From Alentia gelatinosa (Eukaryota; Annelida; Polychaeta; Phyllodocida; Polynoidae), in the NCBI GenBank assembly GCA_950022655.1, contig OX465584.1:57632335-57696334 (forward strand): DNA of 64,000 bases, read 5' to 3'. The notes beneath the pieces were generated by a model. It had not been told where the DNA came from. It did not search any database and saw only the letters and a program-made list of their open reading frames with translations. The position numbers were made by a program, and so were the translations under genes. Below are positions 1 through 10,534 of the stretch, piece after piece. How positions within the stretch are numbered: the first letter of the stretch is position 1; every line of letters starts with the position of its first letter.

Positions 1-197
1 TCTTGCCAGCTTGATTTAGTTGTCTACATGGGCGGCGGCGATTCTGTGAAAACTTAGTCGTCAGTTTAAACGTTCGAGGACATTGTATGGTCAACAACTT
101 TTGTGGTGGACATTGTGAAATCGAGCACCACCTGACGACTATTGACTAGATGATCTAGAGTCGCCACGTAATTAGTCGTCTAGTGTTAACACCAGGA
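1..197. repeat. MITE family A, partial copy
   Basis: Carries the hallmarks of a family seen at least eight times in the window: CACCACCTGACGACTAT, a GATCTAGAGTCGCCACG block and the end GTCGTCTAGTGTTAACACC. The left part is cut by the window edge. It has no coding capacity. Full-looking copies at 30690-31580 and 54221-54563 end in inverted GCGTTTACACTAGACGA. Confidence 0.6.
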
Positions 198-914
198 TAA
201 TCATCCATCATAAAAGGGTTAAAGACGTCATACGAGAAATATGTGGCTCGTTTGACTAGTTTTTATTGCCCGGCCTTGACTTGATTGCCTCTGGCTGGTC
301 GTCATTGCTTTTTGAATAGTGGTCTTTGACGTGTCGGAGTGAATTAAACGGTGGGTACTCATCCCATTCAGGGACTGATAACAGAGTAAAGCTCGTTTAA
401 CATCAGACGGTGTCTTCTGTCGTCTATGGTGAAGGCTTCTGGCAGTTTTTAATCAGTTTTTGACGTGATGGCAGCACTAAACGCGTTTATCTGAGATAAG
501 TCGGTGGGCGTACATACTTAATAAAGGTACGTGTGGCCGTGGCAGTATTAAAAACAGTACAACCAAACATTCAAGCATATGTTAACAGTGTTGAATACAT
601 GGGTTTAATTTTGTGGAATCAACTACCGGTGATATTGAGGCAGAGCAAACCCAAACCTGGTCATACATCAGCAGTCGCTTGAGCTGTACGCCACGTCAAC
701 ACAACATTGATATTGAGGCAGACCCCGACCTACAAAGAGTTTAAAAGAATTACCAAAATGATGATGCCTACAGGAGCCTACGCAGGCCGTTGCCGGGTGT
801 CTGATCGTCTAGACACACGTCTACACACCTCACACAGACACCATAAACGACCAATCATGATAACCTGGAGTTTTGTCCCACACTGTCCCGTTAGATTTGA
901 TATGGTGTCCCTCC
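198..914. other. No gene recognised
   Basis: Mixed-composition spacer. Only ORFs under 75 codons occur and none resembles a known protein. Scattered words such as GTCGTC suggest decayed MITE-A pieces, but no boundaries can be set. Confidence 0.4.
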
Positions 915-1453
915 AAAGTGTCCCCTGAAGCGGGGTTAACCCTTTAAGGACACTGCCTGAGGCCGAGCTACTCCCATAAGGACGGGTGCTGATGGCAGTT
1001 TGTTTGGCTAGAGGACGGCCACATGATGGTTAAAACTGATAATTCAACTTTGTAATCTGGCAATATGATACTTAATCATGAATATCTTATTTCTTTTGAA
1101 TAGAAATATAAAATATGATGTTATATCAACATCTTCCGAAGATTTCATGAATATTGCTCTATTATTTCTTTTTAACAACATTTTTTGTTCATATTGGAAC
1201 AATGATGTGTCAAGGCATCATGCGTCTTTAGTGCGGTAATGCCTCCAGGCATCATGTGTCCTTAAAGGGTTAAGAAGCATTCTGTACCAAAAAACTGTCT
1301 CCTGAAGTGGGGTGTCCCCTTACGCGAGGGTTCCCTTTAATCGGGGTTAAAATAAACTCTTAATAGAGGGGAAAATTTCTGTTCCAAGCAAATTGTCCTC
1401 TTAAGCGAGGTGTCCTCTTAAGCGGGGTGTCCCAGAAGCGGGGTTTTACTGTA
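915..1453. repeat. AAGCGGGGTTTTACTGTA-type interspersed repeat, interrupted
   Basis: Contains repeated lines of the type GTCCYCTTAAGCGGGGTGTCC and ends in GAAGCGGGGTTTTACTGTA. The same repeat recurs at 51015-51095 and 62800-63030. It is split by the piggyBac-like MITE at 940-1269. Family assignment (MITE or SINE) is not possible from the sequence alone. Confidence 0.55.
940..1269. mobile_element. piggyBac-like MITE, 330 bp, TTAA target duplication
   Basis: Ends are inverted: CCCTTTAAGGACAC at the left and GTGTCCTTAAAGGG at the right. They are flanked directly by TTAA at 936-939 and 1270-1273. TTAA duplication with CCC/GGG ends is the signature of piggyBac-superfamily elements. The interior is AT-rich and non-coding, so it would need a transposase supplied from elsewhere. 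It sits inside the AAGCGGGG repeat and is therefore younger than that copy. Confidence 0.75.
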
Positions 1454-1496
1454 TATACATTATTTTTCTATACAAGAGAGGTGAAGACATCTGGGA

Positions 1497-1604
1497 GCTG
1501 TTTCACTAGTTTCGTGACATGTCTGTGACACCATACAGACATTGGGGTTGTCTAGTTTCGTGACAACACAAGTAGCTGCCCTTGGGTAAAGACAGACCCC
1601 AAAC
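1497..1604. repeat. MITE family I, diverged copy
   Basis: Begins GGGAGCTGTTTCACTAGTTT and contains an inverted TAGTTTCGTGACA further on. It is related to the 168-bp copy that starts at 1633. Confidence 0.45.
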
Positions 1605-1632
1605 ATAAGAATTAGACAAATCTACACATCAT

Positions 1633-1800
1633 GGACCTGTTTCACTAGTTTAGTGACAAAATTGTTTGACAGACATGAAAAGCAGTACCAACAGTGCAAG
1701 CAAGAACGAAAAAAACGAAGTCTAATGTCCAGTTCTTATGAAACCGGACACACCATCTTGACGCCATCTAGACATGTCACGAAACTAGTGAAACAGGTCC
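1633..1800. mobile_element. MITE family I, 168 bp
   Basis: Terminal inverted repeats GGACCTGTTTCACTAGTTT and the reverse complement ending GAAACAGGTCC. A second copy at 40531-40698 has exactly the same length (168 bp), and a longer copy lies at 57633-57918. The interior is non-coding. The short ORF that runs through it is a chance reading frame. Confidence 0.7.
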
Positions 1801-2015
1801 CTGATATTTTTGTTTGTTATTATAAAACAACGATATATTGTACCTTTTGCTATCAAATAATGATCCAAGGTTGCCTTATGAAAACCAGCTAACATATAAG
1901 TGCTGATAAGGCTCCCTTAACACAGCTTCAATTGAGCAACCAACAAGGATTAAAATGTAAAATGGATGATGTCTTATAAAACGTATCTCAATAAAGCTTC
2001 TGTAAACAAAAAGAA

Positions 2016-3180
2016 ATCTCCATGTAGTTGATGCGTAGTAATATCTGAGCGATGAGCATGTGGTCCACCTACATGATTGATAAATCTAATGCAATAAAAA
2101 GGTTTCTATAAGACATGGAGGATGGTTAAACAAGCTTCTGTGGCTTCTGCATTCACGACCACACTGAATAGAGTGTTTGTTTTTTCCAACATCATCCGGT
2201 AGCCGTGGCAGGAACGAAAAAATTACACAGCAACTTCTGCAAGACTCCAGATTACACCATAGCACCACAGCACTATCAAGTGTAGCAGCAATTCTGTGTA
2301 AACTTACACCAATTATAAAGTTTGCCATTTCCCCGCGAAATGATAAAAGATCTTTGATGGGCTGTGCATTAGGATAGCGTTTCTGATTCATTCCTGATAC
2401 AAATCCAATCGTAGTTTATGTTTATGAAATTGCTGGTATCGGGAATTCGTCGGGAACCATCAAAACCTTGGCGCATTTTATTTTGTTTACGCTCTGATCC
2501 CGATTGGAGTTCCAGATATGAATTCTACCTTAGTTCATCGGGGACTATCGGGAACATTTTTTGTCGGGGTCCTATCGGGGTATATCGGGGACCTTATCGT
2601 AATAAGTGGGTGCTGCATCTTAATGAGATTATTCTGACCGATTCTAAATAATCTATATTGAAAGAACATTCAAGAAAGGTATTTCGAAGTACATGATGAT
2701 TTGACCTCATTATGGATGGAACCTTTTTCCGGAATCTCCTCCTGGAGATTCTGAAAAGCCAGAATCTCTGGCAATATTCTGACAAGAATCTCTAGTAATA
2801 ATCGAGCGACAGCGAGGATATTTCATCGTCAACTACGAGGAGATTATGGGCGATCGTATGCAAAACCAGTAGTTATTCTATTTATTACCTATCTACACGA
2901 TTAAGACCAATAATGAACCCTATTTTGACATGCTTGACGACTACACATTGGGTAAGGCCACATCACTGTCAAGCATGGTGGTAATCCAGTGTAGACCTAC
3001 GCCAGTTATATAGTTCGCTGTTTTTCTATGTTTTTAGCATGCAAAATGATCTACAACAGTGATTTCTATTGGGAAATGAGATTATCATGACTGACTATAA
3101 ATGGTCAATATTGAATGAACATTCAAGAGACCTTCTTCGTATTACTTGGTAATTTGACTTGATGATGGATGGGACTTTTT
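2016..3180. repeat. Repeat family L, two decayed copies
   Basis: The blocks AATCTCCATGTAGTTGATG, GATTGATAA and TCAAGCATGGTGGTAAT recur here (about 2016-2420 and 2800-3180), at 4063-4345 and at 45555-46230. The block order is the same in each copy, so this is a dispersed repeat of about 400 bp. No ORF is shared between copies. Base pairs between 2430 and 2600 carry a local run of TCGGGRA words. Confidence 0.45.
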
Positions 3181-3649
3181 TTCTCAGAGATTTTGACATG
3201 TAGAGTGAATTCTAGCCTCTCCATAGATTTCCTATCTAGACTCCATAATAGGTGGGTAACAAAGTACTGGGGGGTGCTTTTCAATCAGAACAATCGTAGG
3301 TAACGATTGTCTATGATCGCCCGAAGAATGTACGACAGTTTAGACGACAAAAGATGGCAGGTGACCTATAGACCCGATTGTAGCGCGCCACGGGAGATCG
3401 GCGCCAAAACAGTCGCTTGGAACGATTGTCTTAGAGAAGCCATAGTAGTAGGCATGGTGTTTTTCAGTCATGACAATCATTATAAGCGATGTTTACAAAT
3501 ACGGGGAACACTGCAGAAGGTTTTGTAGAAGCAACAGAGTGGTGTAGTCCGTGTAATTTTCAACTTTGGTTTAGAAAAATGTGTCTCATAATCGGAATAA
3601 CCAACGGGAAATTATGAAATTTGGGGTATAGGTACGGCAGATATATATA
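3181..3649. other. No gene recognised
   Basis: Spacer with no convincing coding frame, repeat border or RNA gene. The 73-codon frame at 3307-3528 resembles nothing known to me. Confidence 0.4.
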
Positions 3650-4012
3650 GCGGGGTGTCCACCAACCACGACAAGGCTACGACAATGGGTTCCCGACAAG
3701 GTCCACGATTGGCCTACGATTGGAGGTCTTGTCTTGGTTGGTGGACCCCAGTTCCCGACAAGAGTCTACGACAAAGCCACCACAAGGCCACGATTGGCCT
3801 GCGATTGGAAGCTTGTCGGGAGCCTTCCGACAAGGCTACGATAACATCAAACATGTTCCTTTTGAGAAGGTCCCAGCGACGTCTACGACACGCCCCGATA
3901 ACTCTGTCGCAGAGCCCCCCTTGTTACGACAAGGCTGCGACAAGACGCCGATTGGAACTTTCTTGTGTGCTCTTGTCGTAGCCTTGTCGTGGTTGGTGGA
4001 TGCCCGCCTTTA
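3650..4012. mobile_element. MITE family D, about 360 bp
   Basis: Ends are inverted: GTCCACCAACCACGACAAGG on the left and GCCTTGTCGTGGTTGGTGGA on the right. A third, internal copy of the end sequence lies near 3730. The related element at 49421-49880 has the same plan. The two overlapping ORFs here (3655-3981 and 3720-4013) are products of the repeats, not genes. Confidence 0.7.
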
Positions 4013-4062
4013 GACCATTCTCTCCAAATATTTCCAAATTCCAATGAAATTTGTTTTGTGTA

Positions 4063-4345
4063 AGAGTGGCCGTAATCTCCAAGTAGTTGACGTGTACTAA
4101 TATCTGAGGGACAGCGAGGATATTACGTTATCGTCTACGTTGTATTTATTGTATTCTTTACCCAACTACAAGATAAATAACAAAATGGACCATTTATCAA
4201 AATATAGGCTGACTGCACATTTGATAAGGCCACAGTACTGTCAATCATGGTGGTAATTTGATGGATACCTACGCCATTCATATATAGTTTACTATTTGTC
4301 TGTGTTTTAATATGACCAAAGTTTATAAAAAAACTTCCCAATATC
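4063..4345. repeat. Repeat family L, copy
   Basis: Shares AATCTCCAAGTAGTTGACG, CAGCGAGGATATTACG and TCAATCATGGTGGTAAT, in order, with the copies at 2016 and 45555. Non-coding. Confidence 0.45.
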
Positions 4346-5011
4346 TTTAATACTAAATTATTTTACTGATATTGTATATGTTATAATTTTCTTTTAGCTA
4401 TCTAAATCCTCAAATCAACAATCACAATTTGAAAATTGATTAATATACATAAATATGTTATGTATTTCATCGAATTAGACCAGTAATCACCAAAGTTCAC
4501 TTGCTTTATCAATTTGTTGACATACCTAACTACTGTATCCAAGCAAAAATTTGATCGCATTTAGCTGCACTTAGGGATACCTTAAAGCCAATACCCACTG
4601 AACGATTTCGTTTCCACCGATTAACTCCCTGAATCGGCAGGGTTATTTAACTTGTCTCAGGCAAATATGTACATCGCGTCGACTATTCCCACAACGTTTA
4701 TGGCAGCCATAAGCATGAGTTAATCGTAAGCAAATTCTGTCCACACTGGACGACGGACTGCGTAAATCGTGAGCGATTTAGGACCACCGATAAAGGAACA
4801 AGAAATAAATCTTAGTATATGGGAGTTAAATCGGTGAGCTGGCCTCAGTCTGTGTGTGGCATGGGCATTTCTGCTCACCCAGCGACTAATTAAGGGCCAT
4901 AATTGGTAGGAACCACGGGGGGTATTTCTTAAACTCCGTTGTCGGCGACAACGGGAAGGAACACGTTCCTTAATTTATCGGTCCCGATTTCGGAACATTG
5001 GACTGCAATTT

Positions 5012-8000
5012 TTTTTTTATTTTTTTTTGATAAATTTTTTTATTGAGCTAGAAGAATGATACAATAGTCGTTGTGTTGCATAACGCAAGTAGAACAAGGT
5101 ACTCAATAAAGAGGCTTGGGCCTCAGCTTTTTTATAAAGCTGGTATCAACAGCCCGCCTTGATTAACCGTCGTCATCAGTTTTAGAACAATTATCCTCAT
5201 GTGTTTTAGTTAATCCTTACATCATGTGTAACAAAACTTATGTACTAACAACAAGTAAACTTCACACTCCAGTAATGGGAAATAGCTTGTATACCAGCAA
5301 TGGGACTACAAAATTAGATGAGAGGTATTTCTAGGTCAGACAACCAAAATCTTAAATATCCCAAATTTTAGCTATGAGACTGGTTTTGGTTAGGGATTTA
5401 AACCCCGCATAGGTTTCAGTGTTCCTGAGTAGGGGGGACAAGTTATTCCAAAGAGAACTGCCATGAAATTTCAGTGATCGCAAAAAGGCAGTGCAATTAG
5501 GCTTGTCAGCAAATAATACAGGGGCATCATACAATCTGACATGTTTAACATTATTATCTGTGAACTCTCTAACTCTGGATCTCTTGTACATATAGTTTAA
5601 GACATGAGATATTCGTCTATCCCTAAGAAGTGGCACTTTACTAAGACGATGTAAGTCCCTAATAGGTGTATAAACATTAGCTCTTAGACAAATACGTAAG
5701 GCATTATTCTGCAGTGTTTGGAGAGAGTCCGTAAGGTAGGCACAGGCACTATCTAATAAAACATCTCCATAGTCAAAATAGGGCAGTATAGCCGTTTTAT
5801 AAATCTCAATAGCAGCACGTTTAGATAGAAAGTTCCTCATTTTTGCTAGTTGATATATACGGAAAGAGACACTCTTCTTGATTGCTGCAAAGTGATGTCT
5901 ATAGTTAAGTTCTGAGTCCAAAACAATTCCCAAATATTTATACGATACTACTGATTGCACTTCCTGGTCGTTGATAAAGAGCTTCGGCCTAGCCAAGAGA
6001 TTCTTATTTTTCTTTTTAGCCGAAAATAATACTTGTTTAGTTTTGCTAATGTTTATACTTAATTTGTTTTGTAAACACCACGTTTCAAGTAAGTCCAAGT
6101 CCGTTTGTACCTCTTCAAACAAAACATCCAGATCATGATCACTCTTATAGATAACAGTATCGTCAGCAAACATTAAAACCTTAGAGTGGAGAAGCACTTT
6201 CGGTAAGTCATTTACATAGAGAAGGAAGAGGAGAGGGCCAAGGATTGAACCTTGCGGTACACCGTGCGAGATGTCTCGCATTTCAGATATAGTATCATTG
6301 GCCTTAACTCTTTGGCTCCTGCCCTCCAAATAATTCGCAAACCAGTTCAAGCTAGTACCCTGAATACCACATCGTGACAATTTGCTTAATAGAATGCCAT
6401 GGTCAACCGTATCGAAAGCCTTTCTCAGGTCTATAAAGATTGCTAAAGTAGAGCGGCCAATGTTTTTGTTTGTTAAGATGAGGTCTGAAAGCTTTGACAC
6501 TGCATCTATAGTAGACCTAGCCTTTCTAAATCCAAATTGGTTTTCCACAAGCACTCGATGCTGGTCAACAAAATACATGAGTTGTTTATAAACAATTTTT
6601 TCCATTAGCTTATGAGAGATCGGGAGCAACGAAATAGGTCTATAGTTGTTTGCTTTATAGGAGTCTCCTCCATTAGGAATTGGTACTATAGTAGCTATTT
6701 TCCAGCTTATTGGGATTACAGATGTCTGAAAAATACAATTAAAAAGATTGACATATACCTTGGGGATGATTTTTACCGAGTCCAAGAAAACACGTGCTGA
6801 TATGCCTGGCAACATCGATTGCTTGTTGGGGCTGATTTTCTTACACAAGTCAACAACTTCCTCACATGAAGTTAGGATATCATCCATTAAGAAAGGAGAC
6901 TCATCTACATACGGTCGCCAGGGTAGCCTCATGTCCTCCGCCAATATAGACCCAACAGTGGAGAAATAATGATTTAGAAAATCAGGCGCCTCAGCATCTT
7001 CCACAAAATGGCCCTTGTCATTTTTTAATTTAATAGTTTCGGGTCCTGATACCGACTCAGTGCCAGGGATAATACGTTTAACTTTATGCCAAAATTTCTT
7101 ACTATCAGTCTTGCAATTATCCAGCTCTTCTAAAACAAACTTTTGTCTGGCAGACCTTACCAGCTTCGTGGTAGCATTACGTGCTGCCTTAGCCTTGTTC
7201 CAATCGGTCTGTTTACCAGTTCTCTTAGCTTTCTTCAACATACAGTCCTTATCCCTAATACTTTCAAGTAACTCAACCGAGATCCATGGTTGCTTAGAAT
7301 CTCTGACTGTAAAAGAACGAAAGGCACAATCAGAGTCCAGATACTCTGTAATAGCTTTGCTAAGGAGCTCCCATTTACTATCACTATCCAGTGCTTCATC
7401 AAAAGTTGACCAGTCATACTCTAGCAAGTGATCAGAGAATTTTTTGTAATCATACCTTTTATAAGAGCGTCCCTGGATTCTGACCTTCTTAGCCTTGGTT
7501 CTGATATGTTTTTTTATGACAAACACCATTTGATGATCACTCAGGGCATTTGTCAGGACACCACTTAAAGATATATCATTAAAAGAAGTAAAAATTAAAT
7601 CCAGAGTTGTTCCACGTTCAGAATACCTTGTGACATTTTTCACGTGTTGTTCAAGACCATATTGCTCCAAATCTGACAAGAAACGCTTAGGCACAGGATT
7701 GGTTGGGACAGAGACATCAATATTAAAATCACCCAACATCACAATGTCCTCTATATTTTCATCTCTTAATCTAGACAGTGTCTCTTTCACAACATCAATA
7801 AAACCAGTATAATCACCCTTACGAGGTCTGTACACATTTAGAATTACCAGTTTCTTTACAAAGGGTCTCTCAATCAATACAGCTTGTAGTTCAATATCCT
7901 TAGTACTACAGTTTAACTCTGTGAACCTATTTGCGTCATAAAGAACGCTATTACGGACAAATATGCAGAGACCTCCCCCAGCCTTCGGTTCAGTATCGTT

Positions 8001-8264
8001 TATATCATTTTTCCATGATCTATCAACCCTCATTTTTCTATAATTATCAAGGGAGTAGGAGTTGTGTACATCCAATTTGGTATGCCAGGTCTCAGAGACA
8101 GTAATTACATCCCATTTGTTGTTCTGCGCTTCTACAGCCAAGGACTCGTAGCATGATTTAATGCTCCTAACGTTAGCATGAACTATTTTGAATCCCTTAA
8201 GCCTAGAAATTAATCCTCCATCAAAAGTGGCTGTCATGGTCCCATGAAAAAGTTTGTCCCACAA
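5012..8264 (-). mobile_element. Non-LTR retrotransposon (LINE)
   Basis: Read on the minus strand, the endonuclease-RT ORF is followed by a 3' UTR of about 300 bases, an AATAAA signal (5044-5039) and A-rich tracts at 5040-5012. This is the normal tail of a reverse-transcribed LINE. The true 5' end lies upstream of the ORF start, somewhere between 8264 and about 8330, and I could not fix it. No clear target-site duplication was found. The host sequence is the inverted-repeat element 4580-8500. Confidence 0.8.
5352..8264 (-). CDS. LINE ORF: AP endonuclease plus reverse transcriptase, 970 aa
   Basis: This protein would nick target DNA and prime reverse transcription of its own RNA. The N-terminal third reads as an exonuclease-endonuclease-phosphatase domain: VHANVRS near residue 28, SETWH near 57, LGDFNID near 176 and SDHQ near 240. 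The RT domain spans roughly 460-760: NNYRPISLLP near 540, DLRKAFDTVDH, HGVPQGSILGPLLF, the catalytic FADD near 696 and YKYLGIVLD. The C-terminal part is the usual LINE region with LQNNALRICL and a final WNNLSP motif. There is one uninterrupted frame from an ATG, so this copy may be functional. No zinc-finger ORF1 is seen upstream. The motif spelling suggests the CR1/L2/Jockey side of the LINE tree, but the clade is not certain. Confidence 0.92.
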   Translation of the reverse strand: MWDKLFHGTMTATFDGGLISRLKGFKIVHANVRSIKSCYESLAVEAQNNKWDVITVSETWHTKLDVHNSYSLDNYRKMRVDRSWKNDINDTEPKAGGGLCIFVRNSVLYDANRFTELNCSTKDIELQAVLIERPFVKKLVILNVYRPRKGDYTGFIDVVKETLSRLRDENIEDIVMLGDFNIDVSVPTNPVPKRFLSDLEQYGLEQHVKNVTRYSERGTTLDLIFTSFNDISLSGVLTNALSDHQMVFVIKKHIRTKAKKVRIQGRSYKRYDYKKFSDHLLEYDWSTFDEALDSDSKWELLSKAITEYLDSDCAFRSFTVRDSKQPWISVELLESIRDKDCMLKKAKRTGKQTDWNKAKAARNATTKLVRSARQKFVLEELDNCKTDSKKFWHKVKRIIPGTESVSGPETIKLKNDKGHFVEDAEAPDFLNHYFSTVGSILAEDMRLPWRPYVDESPFLMDDILTSCEEVVDLCKKISPNKQSMLPGISARVFLDSVKIIPKVYVNLFNCIFQTSVIPISWKIATIVPIPNGGDSYKANNYRPISLLPISHKLMEKIVYKQLMYFVDQHRVLVENQFGFRKARSTIDAVSKLSDLILTNKNIGRSTLAIFIDLRKAFDTVDHGILLSKLSRCGIQGTSLNWFANYLEGRSQRVKANDTISEMRDISHGVPQGSILGPLLFLLYVNDLPKVLLHSKVLMFADDTVIYKSDHDLDVLFEEVQTDLDLLETWCLQNKLSINISKTKQVLFSAKKKNKNLLARPKLFINDQEVQSVVSYKYLGIVLDSELNYRHHFAAIKKSVSFRIYQLAKMRNFLSKRAAIEIYKTAILPYFDYGDVLLDSACAYLTDSLQTLQNNALRICLRANVYTPIRDLHRLSKVPLLRDRRISHVLNYMYKRSRVREFTDNNVKHVRLYDAPVLFADKPNCTAFLRSLKFHGSSLWNNLSPLLRNTETYAGFKSLTKTSLIAKIWDI

Positions 8265-8502
8265 GTCAACAATAGTGAAGAAATCTTAAATCTAGTACAT
8301 GATGTCCTATACATGGATTTGTCGGCGACAAAGGTACATCGCCATGGGGGGGATTTCCAAATCTTAGGCAAATTAATGTAGGGGGGTGTCACATTGGCCG
8401 ACACATTTTCTAGGCCTCGCCTGAGCTTACGATTGTTCTTTTGTCGCCGAGAAAGGAACATTCATGTTCCGAAATCGTACAGTGTGTATTGGCTTTTAGG
8501 TA

Positions 8503-9416
8503 GGTCGATTAAGATAAATATCGACTATGTCCAGAAGAAGTTACAGTCGTAACAAAACGTTGACTCCAGTAGTCCTTACTTAATGTTGTACCTGTGATCA
8601 AATTTTGAAATCAACAATTTAAAAAGTACTTTCAAGGAGTTGTGGTATTTATAACCTTACCGCTATCTTTAAGGAACACTAGAAGTTCAGAGTTTTGTTT
8701 TTGTCTTTTTAATAGTTTTTTTTATTGATTCTCTCGCAACACAGTTTTTCAGAATACAAAGTTTGGGTATAAAACGAGGTCGTCAGAGAGGTAGATGTAC
8801 GTAATCGGGAGCTCACTCATTAAACTGAGCCCTACCGCACTACAGTACACGACCTCCTACGTTTTTTCATCTCACTTAAGAAGAAAAAAATATGGCATTG
8901 ATTGCTCGTTGGTTGCGGTTCGCCCTTTTCCATAGGCCATGCCAGCGAACTAATAACCTGCCATTGTATTAGATTTGCCACAACCTTAAAGACCAAGCAG
9001 ATTAATATCCCTTAAAATAGAGGCTCATGAATATGATGCCTCGCTTAGTGAACCAATAAGGAAATATCACACCCATTGACACTTGTGATTAATTGCCATT
9101 AGACTTTCAATTGAGGCTCAATGCCTCTGTAATAGGCAAGATCCAGCTGTTTAGAGGCCATTAAATGCATTCTGGAACACGTGTAGGAATTTCCTAATTG
9201 TGACATTAACGGAAGGATGTGGAAGCCACCCAAGAAGTTCAATGCCTATATATGGAGAGTGATACAGCACAATAGGACCAAAGGGTTGTAGAGTATCATA
9301 GTTTTTTTGTTTTTGTTTTCAACAAAGCAGCTTTCTATTTCCATAATGATTAAGGCAGAGAGAAGTTTGGAATAGAAGAGTTTATTGAATATTTAATTAT
9401 TGGTAATGTTGATATA
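8503..9416. other. Spacer, no gene recognised
   Basis: AT-rich sequence without long ORFs, clear repeats or RNA genes. This may be genuine single-copy host intergenic DNA. Confidence 0.4.
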
Positions 9417-9946
9417 TGTGGTGGTCGCCGCCTGTCTAGCAGAATGGAAGACCCCTTTCCAGAACGCTAATCCCATGCAGGATCCCACCCTACGAGCTAT
9501 TATGTAGGTTGGTTCGGTTTTTTGGCAGGTTTGCACGAACCTAATCACACACAACACAACTCACAAGTGTAATAAGCAGGGATGTTTATTAACAATTACT
9601 TCCCGGAAAGATCTGGAAGATCTCCCACAAGTACAGTACCCCAGCACGATGTGCCGGGTAGCGCTGGAGAGGCTTATCTGAAAGACTCGCCTAACCACCA
9701 GGAAGGTTATGAGAACCCGCCTGCCAAGTGAGGGCCCAAGGGTCCGCTCTAGAAGAGAGACGCACGAGGACAGCCTGTCGACCTACTGTGAACACTGAAT
9801 ATATATACCCAGCGTTACGTAATCACGGTCTCCGCCGCGCCACTCTTGTGTTCGGCGTTGCCCGGAACCACTACACAGTTAGGATTGACTCTCCGCGCCA
9901 TCTTCCGTAGAACGTCCAAACACTGCTAGATCCCAACCCCACTACA
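9417..9946 (-). mobile_element. Solo Gypsy LTR, 530 bp, opposite orientation
   Basis: This is the reverse complement of an LTR clearly related to those at 12863 and 24724. It begins TGTGGTGGTCGCCG and ends CCCCACTACA, and shares the GATCTTCCAGATC-type core and the TCGACAGGCTGTCCT block. It is visibly more diverged from the two full-element LTRs than they are from each other. It is flanked by TATA on both sides (9413-9416 and 9947-9950), a 4-bp duplication like that of the full element. No internal region adjoins it, so it is a solo LTR left by LTR-LTR recombination. The short ORFs inside are shadows. Confidence 0.82.
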
Positions 9947-9950
9947 TATA

Positions 9951-10534
9951 TATAGAAGAACATGAGATAGATATTAACAGGCCTTTTTCTTAATTGAAAG
10001 TGATGCCAAAGGCCGAGGTCAAGGTCAATGTTACCTCCCTGGAGGGGTCGGCCGGAAGCTAAAGTGAGGGAGGTGACCAAAGTAAAAGTCCCATGGTGGA
10101 GGAGGGCCGAGTCCGGAGCCCCATTGAGGGAGGCCTGTTGAGCGCCTCCCCTTCTGAGAGAGTGAAGATGATATCAATCCATTAACAACAAAGGTTCAGC
10201 AGAGTATCTGAGAACAGTCATCAGAGCTTGAGAACCTCATCTATTACAAGGAGAATCGGATATTAGTTGTAACCAGTCTTGAAATCTTATTCCATTATAC
10301 ACATTTCGGTTGCTAGTATGGCTGCTAAGATCTTTGTGGGAAAACCTACTTCCCTTTTGGTATAAGTATACAATCATCTAGCACGTGGAAAGAGTATCAT
10401 AGTTCACTATCTCCCTCATACAAAGTGCTCATTTTGTTGTTGTTGTAAATATTTCTTTATTGGCGTGATGAGAATTCATGTACAGAGTACAGGATTTTCA
10501 ACCAATGACGTCAGCGATCCTCAGATATATCGCA
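9951..10534. other. Spacer, no gene recognised
   Basis: Moderately GC-rich at first (9990-10150), then AT-rich. No supported coding or RNA feature is visible. Confidence 0.35.

Larger units (their letters stand above)
4580..8500. mobile_element. Terminal-inverted-repeat element (family F) split by a LINE
   Basis: The left end CCTTAAAGCCAATACCCACT matches, with a few changes, the reverse complement of the right end, which reads CCTAAAAGCCAATACACACT on the other strand. Both are followed by CGATTTCG. Candidate TA duplications flank it (4578-4579 and 8501-8502). Short related copies without a LINE occur at 11413-11632 and 42101-42511 and share CGATTTCGGAACATT and TTGTCGGCGACAA. No transposase is visible, so the family looks non-autonomous. 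Most of the span is the LINE insertion. Confidence 0.55.

Noticed and set aside
3655..4013. Two overlapping ORFs of 97 and 108 codons
   Set aside because: They lie inside a MITE built of repeated GACAAGGCTACGA words; the translations reflect the repeats.
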